Shown: positions 38,376 through 50,300 of the stretch, piece after piece | Layout of the letters: the number at the start of each line of letters is the position of its first letter | Position numbering within the stretch: the first letter of the stretch is position 1 | Source: a virus | Strand: one strand, 5' to 3' | Length of the DNA: 64,000 bases | IMG/VR virus record: IMGVR_UViG_3300020119_000126 | Location: 1 to 64,000 of that record | Program-made: the position numbers and the translations under genes | Notes under the pieces: generated by a model | What the model was told of the DNA's origin: nothing | Seen by the model: the letters and a program-made list of their open reading frames with translations, nothing else | The model's database searches: none

Positions 38376-41300
38376 GTCTTGTCATACATATTGCTGATTG
38401 TGCTGATGGCCTTGCCCGGCTTGCTGTCTGGCACCATGATGATGGCATTAGCCCCCTCAGAATGAATAACCTTGAGCAAGTCACGAATTTCTTTGAGCAA
38501 TTCAGTCTGCTCAGGTGACATCACCACAGGCGCACCTGCCTGGGGAATGACATATTCGCCCTTATGGACTGTACCTGCGGCCTGGTATTTACTGCCTGAC
38601 CCGGTATAGCCACCCTCAGCAAAACCATGATAGCTTGTCGTCCCATCAGGATGGCTAACTGCGGTGATGCCCATCGGCTGCTGAGTAATGGTTGGGCTAT
38701 TATAAGTTGACTGCACATGCCACTGACCATCAGCCCCAGCCACAAGAGCACCACCACTAGGAACAACGGTTGCTCCACCTGTGCCAGCATAGCTACCACT
38801 ACCAGAAGGCATAGGGGCTGAAGCTAATTGTTGAAGTTTGGCTGCCACATTGCCAAGAGTCGTTATTGCCCCTTGTCCAGTCGTTGAGACATACTGAAGG
38901 GCAGCCGCATTCTGGCTATAAAGCGTATTGGCCGCTGTGATTGATCCGGCCAGATCATCGATAGCTCGTTTTTCAGCCTGATGGAAGGTCAGGCTTTGCT
39001 GAGCTTGAGTCAGTTCTTCCTGAGTAATCTGGCGGTTGAAACGGCGCTTCTCATCATCAAGCTGGCGTTCTTCATGGGCAAACTCGATTTGCTTCTGGTA
39101 GTTCTGCTGCGCCAGTTGGAAGTTCTGGACCTGGAACTGCTTGTCCTGTTGGAAATGCTGCTCATCACGCTTATATTGCTCGTCACCCCACTTAATCCTG
39201 GTCTTGGCCCGTTCTTCCTCGGTATCCAGATGGCCCATTTGCATGGAGTGTTGAACCACAGCCTCATCACGATGCCGCATTGCCACCCGGCGTTCACGAC
39301 CTCGCGAATAGCGCACGCTTTCATCAGCATCAATCATCGAGAAGCCAAAATTGACCTCGCTGACATTGCGCTGGAAAGCCATGTCTTGCAGGCCCCATTG
39401 CTGCTCAGACACCTGATGACTACGCTGAATCTGCATACTCTGCTGCTGGTAGTTCAGGTTATAGTTCATCTGCTGGCCTTGCAGCGCCATCTGCTGACCC
39501 TGGTACTGGAAGCCCCAGTCCTGCTGAGCACGCTGCTGAGCTACGCCACGATCCTCAAAGCCCCAGTTGGCCTGAGTCGAGCGTACCTGCCGATTAAGGT
39601 CAACCTGAGCCAGATTGAAGTCATATTCCCTGACCTTATATTGCTCGGCATTCATAGCCGTGGTCAGTTGGACCTGGTTCATGCTGCTCAGTTGGCTGCC
39701 ACTATAGAGGCTGTTGCCTGTGACCATACGCTGACTTGAAGCGATACCAGCCCGCTGTGAAGCAATGTCACCAGTAATCCGCTCGTCATAACCCGCCTGC
39801 ATCCCCAGTGAACCACCACGAGAGCCAGTCTGGACCAGGCGACGATTATTACCGACCATGCCACGGTCAGCCGCAATGGAGTTAGCGATAGGATCACCAC
39901 CTACTACAGCCATACCGAAGGCAAAGTCCTGACCACTGGCATTAGCAGCGAAGGAGTCGAAGGCTTGCATGGTGGCTGGATTAGCATTGCCATAGCGGGT
40001 ATAACCAGCGTAAGTGTTGAAAGCGCCCTGTGCCTGGCGACCAATCCGATTAGCCAGTGCGTAGTCGCCCGATAATTCGGCACGCCGAACTCCCTGGAAG
40101 GCGGCTGAAGACTGGTCATTGAAGCCCAGGCCAGCATTAGCCATACCGCCGAACATCTGTGCCCCTTGCAAGATGCCCTGTTGCTGCTCGGTGTTCAGAC
40201 CCATGAAGGTCTGTTCATTCGTTGAGGTCAGACCAGTCTGCCGGGCAAAGGCGTTATAGCTGCCTGCATAGGCAGTGGCTACTGTCAGGTTCTTGCCTGC
40301 GGTGCCTGTCATCCCATTCATCTGATTAATGGCATTGACCCGGTATTGGTACATTGCCGCATCATCTGAGGTACCCTTACCTGCCATCTGTGCCCTGGCC
40401 TGTGCTAACGCTTCAGGGTCAAGGCCGCGCATCTGCAAGGTGGCATAGCTCAAACCGATGTGATTGATGTCACCAGAGGATTGAGTCTGGTCAAAGGCAT
40501 TGATATTATTGAGGTAGTTCCAACCTTGCTGCATATTCCCAGTGCTCATCTCGCCTGCATTCAGGACGTAGGAAGCACCCATATTGCCAGCCGATGTGGT
40601 GTCCATACCTCGACCCAGTTGAAGCTGGTTAGTCATACCAGCCTTCATGCCTGTTCGACCTAGTAAGCGCTGGAATTGAGCCGGGTCAGAGGTTCTGACA
40701 CTGTTCAGGATATTGCCCCACAGGTCGCCCTTGGTAGAGTCGTTAAACTGTGACTGGTAGTCAATACCATACTGCGCCCAGGCACCAGACTGCTGGATAC
40801 CACCCAGGATGTCGCGCATCGAGCCGGGATTGGCAGTGAACTGGTTGAGCAGGTCAAGAGGATTAACTATCTGCTGGCCTGCGGCATATTGCTGCTGCTG
40901 AGTAGACTGCGCCTGGCCTGAGAAGAAACCCAGTTGTTGCTGCTGAGCGATAGATAGTCCTGTGACTGCTGTAGCGGCTGTCTGGTAAGCTTTAGAGCCA
41001 TAAGTGCTGGCTTGAGGACCGCCTTGAGCAAAAGCCACCCCACCCATGATGCCAGCCGCATCAAAGCCATACTGCTTACCTGCGGCAAACAGTTGGGCGA
41101 CATTGCCAAAGTTGGCATAATCATTGCCTGCGGCTCCCCCACGCGCTCCACGACCACGCAGTCTGTCTTCAGGAATGCCACCAAAGATAGCTTCAGCCTG
41201 TACCGTGCCAGCAAACTGAGCAGTGGCATCATATTGGCCGAGCAGTTCGCCGTGCTCTGAGATGTAGCCCTGCGTAATACGCTGCATCATCTCTGACCCG

Positions 41301-44300
41301 TACTTCGGTTTCCCATCAGGACCAATAGTGTAGAGGCCAGCATTCAGCGAACTACTCTGCATCCAGTTGCTTGCCAGACCAGTCTGACCACGTGAAGCAG
41401 ATTGAGCAGCAAAGATAGCCGCATAGTCAGCCTGTTTTTGGTTAGGGTCAGCTAAGCCAGCCAGAACAGTGCCCACATTCTCAATGGGATGTGACCAGGC
41501 ATCTGAACCAAGCAAATCCATCCGGGTGCTACGGTCTGTAGCTGCCGTATGGATCATGCCTGCCACACCCAGGGCAGCCGCCGTACCACCAGCCACTAAA
41601 CCAGCCGTAGGGCTTTTTGTGGCAAAACCCACACCCATGCCAGCAGCAAGAGCAGGGCCACCAATGGAAGCCAGTTCACCCAGGAAGCCGCCTGTGCCCA
41701 CTTGAGCTAGACTGCCAACCAATGGCTGCCAGGTACCTTCGAACATCTTGCCGATAGATAGCTGCTGAGCTAACTGCGCATTGGAGATTTGAGTCCGAGC
41801 ATCCTGGCGAGAGGTCGGCTGGTAGAGACTGCCCATACCAGCGGCTTGCAACTGCTGTATCTGACTAGTGTCAGTTTTGCCATAAAGTTCAGCCGCTTGC
41901 TGCAAGGGACCAACGGTCTCCTGCGCGATGTTGCGGAACATACGGTAGCCCATGACTGAACTATTGAGGGTACTAAGGGCGGAACCACCCACTTCCCAGG
42001 CCAGGCGACCAAGACTGCCGTCCTGACCATACCAACCATTTGCCCGCGCCTCTTTACGAGCGTTATAGCCTGACCTACCGCCAGCCATGAAGGGTGCCAG
42101 CTTCTCGCGGAAGTCAGGCTCCACATCCATATCGCCAAGGCCCTCGTACTTCTGCGCAAGCATCCGGTTATACAGACCACCACCACGGGCACCTGTGGCA
42201 TCAGCACGGCCAAAAAGTCGGTCTTCAGTTCGAGCAAGACCACCAATAGCTTCGCCGTTCTGCCAGACATTAGCATGACGGTCAAGAACGGCTTGGGCCA
42301 TCGCCCCACCTGCGCCGCCTTGCTTGACCATGTCTTCAGCATCGCGCAAAGTAGAGGTCAAGCTGGCATACATCTTGGCCGAGACATCGACGGACTTCAT
42401 CTGTTCTTCAGTCAGGCGGCCTGTACTGGTTGAGGCTTTACCAGCCGCGTCACTCAGGCCCAGGAAGGACTTGGCAATATCAGTAAGGTTCTTGTTGACC
42501 CCATCCAACGAGCCAACCTGAGCTTGAAGTGTTGCCACAGACTGGTCAGTGCCAAACTTACGCATCCCAGCCCGGTCATTCTCTGGAGTCTTGGCAACCC
42601 CAGCTTGCTGCTGGTTCTGCATGAACTGCTGCAAGAGAGCAGGATTGCCAGTCGCCTGACCATTAATGTCTGACCCGAACATCTGCTGGTAAGCACCATA
42701 AGCATCACCTGCATTGACATTAAGGCCAGTAATTGCCGCCGCCATAGGATCGTTATTGCCACCAGCCTGAGAAGCCACCGCCAGCCCTGCGGATTTAAAG
42801 TAACCACGGAGAGAGTTGGCAATAGCCTTAAAGCGTTTACTCTGGTCAGTGCCAAGCTTGCCTTGACCCATGGCTGAGGTCAGAGTTGCTAGTTCAGCCT
42901 GTAGTGTGGCATGACCCCCTTGTGGCGCGAGAATGCCAGCAGCTTTTAGTGCAGCATCGCGCTGACTCTCAGTCACCATCTTAGGTGGCTTATCTGATTT
43001 CTGACCGCTAGTAATTACCCCTTCAGCACGAGCCTCAAGACTGCCACCCTGGAACATTGCGTCAAGGTTTTCGAAGGGTGTATTGATAGAGTCAGCCGGA
43101 ACCGTCTGGCCTGACCCATAGTCATAGGCAGTACCAGTCTTCTCGTTAATATCATACTGACTAGGGTCATGCTTCAGATAACCATAGTCATCGAGAATTT
43201 TCTCAGCCCAGCCATAGGTACGCTCACCTGTAGGGTCATCGGCTGACCCCCATTGTTCAGTTAGTGCGCCACGCTCCACAGCCAGGTTACGTGCTTCACG
43301 GTACAGATTTTTGTAAGCACCGAAGTCATTCTTCTTGGTCTCAGCCATCCATTGGCTGAAACGCGTGGAGCCGTCATAGCCATACTTTTGTTCAGCAACT
43401 TCCTGAGCAACACCCCAGGCAGCCCGGTGAGCAGTACGCCAGACCTGACCTGCCATACCCAGGCCCTTACCAACAGTCTTGATATATTTGCCTGTGCGCT
43501 TTAGTTCCCTAGCTTCCTCAAGACTTAATTGTGACTGACCCGCCAGAGTAGCTGCACGAGCAAACCGACTGCTCATTGCTCCCTGAACTGAGTTAGGGTC
43601 ATCAGTGTTAATATCGCCCATTGCCAGACCGCCCAAAGCAATAGTTGTTTTGTTCAACATACTACGACCAGGCAGGTCAGGCGCTAAGCGTGTCCAGAAG
43701 GCATTGGCCTTACTATTAGGGAAGCCCGGACCACTGGGTGGCATTGCCATCGCTCCACCAGCAACAGGCGGCATTGGAGGCACTGGTGGCATATTGCCAG
43801 CACCCGGAGGCATAGCCGCCGCCGAGGTCTGTTGACCCAGGATATTCGCCATCACGTCAGCCGTGGTGGTATTCGTGTCAAAGCCTTGCTGGAATGCAGC
43901 CCAGTCCATGTCCATATTGTTGCCTGCTTCTATTCCGAGTTCCGCTTGCATCGCCGCGATTGCTTCTGGCGAAGCATTGTTGGGCATATTGGAGAGCATA
44001 GGGATAGCGGGATGGTCAGGAGTTGAGCCATCCCACACTGTTGATTTACCGTCATGACTTGTCGTGTAGAACGAAGCCGGACCTTGCGCAGCCGCGAACT
44101 GTTCCACAATGGGCTTGAGTTCAGAAGCCGCTTGAGCCAGCACCAGTGGCTCTGCCGTTGTCGTTTCTTTTCTATTCTTGGTAGCTGCATAAGCAGCCTG
44201 CATCGCTGAGATAACCTTCTTGCGACGGTCAGGGTTCTTACCTACCCAGGCTTTGAACTTCCGGCCATCAGTGAAGTGCTCAGCGAACTCAGTCTCACTG

Positions 44301-47300
44301 ACCCCGGCTCCCTTGAGATGATTGGCAAAAGTCTCAAAGTCCAAGAAGGCAGTGGTCGCTGAGGAAGCTCCGGTGCCCGCCATATATGCATTCAACTGCC
44401 GGGTGTGCCTGACCTGGTCTTCAGGGTCAGACATATCACTGAAGGTCAGGTTCCAAACCGAGTTATTCTCCTGGTCATACCAGGCTGCCTGACCATTGAC
44501 CCACACCCCGCCAATATTCAAGCCACCAGTGAACTTCTCACCAGAAGGATCAAAGTAAAGGGACTGTTTCTTGGAGCGGGCAATGCCATTCATCGTGCCA
44601 GGCTTCAAGCCAAGCACCTGCGCGGCAATCTCATGACCAAAGCCTGATGGGTCAGACTGCCAGATAGGTGCGCCTGACTTAGATTTGCCCATCTTCTCTG
44701 ACTGGAAGGGCACACGCAGTACGGTACGACCTACGGCACGAGCCAGTGAGACACCGCCCATTTCACCAGCACCAAGTAGAGTCTCCATGGCTGCTTCCGC
44801 AGTCAGGGCATAAGCTGGCACATGGAAGCGGGCATAAGACTCCTCAGAGTAAGGAGCGCGAGGCATCATCTGACCCCGGTCTACATTCATTCGTCCCGGT
44901 TGAGTAGGTGGAGCACCCATCCCAGCATTGAAACTAGCTGAGAATTCAGCCCAGTCACCCGGATCAGGTGGCAGGTCAGCCGCCATAACCATAGGTTCCA
45001 CAGGAGCCTTAGTCTGCATTCCTGTTAATGCCGTGGCAAAGGCGGTTGGAAATGCCTGACCTTTTGACCATGGCTGCTCAAAGAAAGTTGTGGCTGCGGT
45101 CTTGATTTGATCTATTTGCCGAGCAAAGACTGCTGAAAGTTCTTGAGCACTCTCATAAAATAAATCGACATGTTCTTGAGACAGTTGGATAGGGTCAGTA
45201 ATTAGCTGAGTCGTCAAAGCCCAGGTCATGATGTCACTACGATGAGACAAGGCTCGCGACTCAATGCCCGACACAGCCATTTCAGCCGCAACACCAGCTA
45301 GAAGCCGCTTGGCCTGAGCCTTGCGGTCACTGGTCACGGTAACAATAGCCGCACCTTTACGACTTAGCTCAGCATCACGCTCAGAACCAATGCTAATGCC
45401 CTCTAGACTGCCTGGGGTCAGGAATTCGGCTACTAGAGCATGACCTATCTCATGAACGCCTGTGCTTAGTGCGCCAAGGATTGGATGCTCTGGACGAACT
45501 GGAAGCAATTCATGAAGCTTGTCTCGGAAGTCGAGATTTTTATATGATTCTTCGATTTGCTCCCGATAGCGCTGGCGAGTGGCATCACTCAAGCGGTTGG
45601 GGTTAAGCGCCGCCGCTCTAATATTAGAGAAGTCAATTACATCTACTGGCGCAGTCGGTTCGGCAACATTCGGCATGCCGAAATCTTGCGGAGCCTTGCC
45701 AAAGTCCCAGGCTACACCCTTTGAGGTTGGTTTGCCTACCTTATTACGTAGGTCAACTGCCCGCTGAGCATATTTTGCCAATGGATCATCAAAGGTTGAC
45801 CCCTTGAGATGGACCAGTTGGGCAGCCCGCTGAATGGCTTCATTGCCTGCTTCACCAGTCGGGAAGAACTCCTTATTGTGGTAAAGTGCGTCCATCAGGT
45901 CAGTGGCAGACATCTCACCTGACCCATAGAGTCCACCAGTGCCAACGGCCAGTTCTAGCCGAGCCGCTTGAGCAGCAATCTCCCGGTAGCGGTCAGCCCG
46001 TTGTTGAGAACCAAAGCGCTCCTTGGTGAAGAAGGTCGCCACATCATAGGGTAGATACTCGCGTTGTTTCTCCTTGGTAGTGAAGTTCTGGCCGACTTCC
46101 TTAGTAATCTGGTTGAGGACCATCTTGCCTGTGAAGTACGAGGCAAAGGAATTACCCAGGGCAACCCCTGACCCTAGTAACTGGCTGATCTTGCCAGAGG
46201 CTGAGCTATCACCATTACGGAAATCTTCCACATGGCGAGTAACTTCAATTAAGGTCTTCTCATAACTATTTTGGTCAACCGGAACCATGAGCCGCGCAAT
46301 GTCCTGCGCTGTCATGTTCTCCTTTTTATTGACCAGGAAAGCTTGAATAAGTTTATTGGAGACACTACGGTCACTACTCAGGTTGGTATAGTCAACCTTA
46401 CCCTTCAGATCAGGAAAGAAAGTGCCAAGACTCTCATTAGACAGCTTGAGTAGTTCCGCACCAGCCGGGTCAAGTGGTTTGGTGTCGAGCACCGTCTGAT
46501 ACTGGTAGGCACGAAAGTTCTCAGAGGCAGTTAGCGCCGCTTCATTATTGCCAAGGGTCTTATACCAGGCCCTCATGCCAAAGGTCATATTGAATATCTG
46601 ACCCATCGCAGCTTTGGCTGTGGCAGTATCCTGCGTACCCTGACCAAGCACATTGATTGCGGCTGTGGCTGAGTTCTGCTTATTGGCAATGGTATTGGCG
46701 ATACCAGAGATGGTCAGGCCGCCATAGTCCGTGTTCTGAATTTCAAGCCAGGTTCCGGCCTGACCCGCTGGATGATTAGGATCAAGAGAGGCAGCCAAAA
46801 TTTCGGCATGAGGCGTAGGCCGCTGGATACTGACCAGCTTGCCATCACGCAGCGTAACCATAGCTGGACCAATGGTTGTGGTATCTTTGTCGAAGTCACC
46901 GCCCTGCTTGAACTGGTCAAGAGGTGAAATCATCAACTGGTCTTCGTTGAATTCCATGTCGCTCAGACCAAGCCGACGACTTAAGCCCTCACTCATAATT
47001 GAGGTATAGCTGGCCTGCTTCAAGGTCATATGAGGTGACCTGAAGATAGGCGCAACGGGCAGAATGCCTGCATCCAAAGCACCGACCAGACCTACCTGAT
47101 GCACTGCCCCCAGGAACTCATGTTCCTTGGCTTTGATAAGGTTAGTAAGGTCTTGCTCAGACAGGTCATGACCAAGTTCTTTCAGGTTGGCCTTGATGTA
47201 CTCCCGGTAGCGATGACTGCTCATTCCAGCCAGGCCAGCCGTCATCATCGGGTCACCACCCACTGGCAAATGGGCTGCCGCATCACCACGACGACCAATG

Positions 47301-50300
47301 ACTGAGTCGCGAGTTGCCTCTCGACTAGCCAGCTTGGAGACTGCCTCAACTGCACCACGAGCTATCTTGTTATAGTCAAGACCACCACTCAAGCCGCGCT
47401 TGCGAGAGCGCAAGGCCATGAGTACACTTTCGTTCAGTGCCCCAATAATTGAGGTCGCTTCACCGCTGGCCCGGTCATCATCCGTATCCCTGACCATGCC
47501 CATAATGGACTCAGGGGTAGGCATGAAGAAACCACGTCGCTGGCCTTCCAGAGTAGTTGAGATAACTGAGAACTTGTTCGAGCCACCAAGAATGTGTTCC
47601 TGGTAAGCCTGAAGCTGAAGCTCAAGCTTATTGGTCGCACCAGAAGCCTTGATTTCCTCAAAGCGATTGCCAAAAGCTTCCAGTGAGGAATAAGGCGCAT
47701 TACCAGGTACGACATACTGGTCAGCACCCATACCTTCCACGCCAGCGCCTTCATTGATAGCTGCTGCATAGAGCACATCAGCCTTGCGCTGAGCACCAGC
47801 CGCACCAAAGCGACTCAAGCGGTCATGCACCGCAGGGTTATCTGCCACAGAACGGGTCAGAGCCAATAAGTCCTGAGTGTTAACCGTACCACCCTGACCT
47901 GCAATCTTGGCTTCAGGCCGAGTCAGCAAAGGTAGCCGAGTTACGGCTTGCCGAATTGTTATCTGTGCCTGGTTGTTCTGACCATACTCGACGTTCTGCA
48001 CCAACCCTGATGGCAACAATGAGCCAAAGTAATTCTGCTGCATGGCCTGATGCTGCTTATTCAGCATCTCACCTGGCGCAAAGAGCGGTAGCATGTCCTG
48101 GCTGACCGTGCGAGTGTGAAGTTCTACACGAGTACGATTGGCAATAAGGTCTTCGAAAGCCCCACGGAAGACTTCACGGTTTCTGCCAGACCACTGGACT
48201 GACCCTTCGTAATCCTGCATGAGACTGCGGTCCCAGGCAGGACGGGACAGCATTTGACTGACCTCAGCATTGCTTAATTGCTCATTGCCACGCAGATACT
48301 TCTCGCGTATGCCCTTGTCAAACTGAGCATACATCAGGGTCATGTATTCTTCAGGCCGCGAGGTCGCTAGAGCATTAAGCGCACTAAAGGCAAAAGCTTG
48401 CGGGTCATTGATCTTGTTATAGACCAGGTCAGCGTTATATTGCTCTCGTGCTGAGCGATTCCAGGTGGCAAACGCCTTGGTGCCAGACATGTCCGTGTCG
48501 AAAGGCGCACCACGCTCGACATACCCTACCTGGCTATTGAGAGTGTCAATGCGATTGATATAAGCTTCGTCAAAGCCTCGACCAAGGGTAATCTCCTTGG
48601 GTGTACCCGGATTGAGTGTGGTGTCACGACCTGTGCGCAGCCAGTTGCCAGCCATCTTATTAAGCTGGTCAAGGGTTTCGCCCTCAATCCCCGCATAGAG
48701 GTCCAGACTGGCTCGACGTTGCACACCAAGGCGAGGGTCAACGACCACACCACCATCGGTGTCCAGAGAGCCATAATGGATAACAGCCGCATCCATCAAG
48801 TAACCTGTCAGACCCTGGTTACCATAAGATGTGGTAATGCGTGTACTGCTAGTGAGCGGCAGTTCCTGACCCGTCTGGCGGTCATAGAACTCAGCCATGG
48901 GACGACCACCAAGCTGCTGTGACTTGAGACCCTTGGCCGGATCAGACTTCTTGGTCAGGTCAGACTTGATACCCTTGATGTCATACATGGTCATGGGCTG
49001 ACCAAACTCATTCAGTTCAATGGTGCCACCAGGAGCATCGAAGACTGACTTGATGGTCTGCATGTCGGAATTGCGGGTATAGCCAATGTTCCCGGCAATA
49101 GTCCGAGGTGAGGCTACGGCTGAATAGCGTTCATTGGTGTCAGGATTGCGGGCATAGAGCCACTTGCGGGCATAGTCTGGTACCTGATAACGCGGGTCTT
49201 CCTTGATCTGCTTCCGCACTTCATTGAGGTCAAGATAATTAGGCACACCCCCTGCCCCAAAGTTCACATCATGGGCAATGCGAGTATCGACGACATATTT
49301 ATTCTGTGTCGAAGCAGCAGCCGGAGGCAGGTACTCCTCAAAGTTAATGCGCGAGACCACATCATCAGAACTTCTCGACCTGTGAGAAGCATAGGTCATA
49401 CGCTGCTTCAGGTCATTGATAGGTTTCTTGGTGAAGGTATCGCGACCCTGCTCATCAACCTCAATCTGTGCCACATGGCCCGGCAAGCCACCACCCAACA
49501 GGATATTCTGCACTGAAGCCCGCTGGTAAGCCATGTTACCTGCTAGAGCGCCTTTGACCTCACGGAAAGAATTCGGGTCAGTGATATTGCCGCCTGCGTC
49601 CATCTCAGCCGTAGAGTAGCCAACCACCTGATTGCCACGAGCATCCAGAGTCATAACAGGCAGCATGGCATAGCCATTGGCATACAACTGCCGCCGCTCT
49701 TGCACCTGACCCTGGTCATCCATGTACTCACCAGTCTTGAGTACTGCCACATTCTGTGTCCAGCGCTGGTTGCCCTGAGCATCGAAGTAACTTACCGCCA
49801 CATGAGGCTGATTGCCTACGAAGGTAATGGCATCATCAATCTTGACCTGACCGACTCCTGGCCGTTTATTCAGGTTATTGATTAATGGTTCTAGCACTTC
49901 AGTGCGGGTTTTCTTCAGACGGTCAATCTGTTCCTGCTGCCAGCCGACAGTGCGGCGGGCATTCTCTAGACTATAGGGGCCATTGGCGTGCAGGTAAGAC
50001 AATTGACTACGTAGGGATACGTAGGCAGCCTGGCGTTCTGCTTCGGGCAGAGTGTCATTGTGCATTCGACTGAGGACAGGATTGACGACATCAGGGTGAA
50101 GATAGCCAGCTTGAATACCCTTCTTGACGGCAAGGGCAGTTTGGCTGGCTAGTTTACTGCGGATATGAGAACGGACACCGGGTTCAGGAATGATCGAAGG
50201 ATCACGTTTGATGTGCTCAAACGCTTCTTGTCCATACTGGTTAATAATACCAGAATGCGCGAGTTGCCTAGCTTGTTCGCCACTGACCCCGATACCCTCA

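Noticed and set aside
38981-39739. 252-residue + strand frame, leucine rich
   Set aside because: It is the complement of the glutamine-rich coiled coil of the tape measure; CAG/CTG repeats create the frame.
43605-43835. Possible proline-rich + strand protein
   Set aside because: Antisense of the linker in the giant protein.
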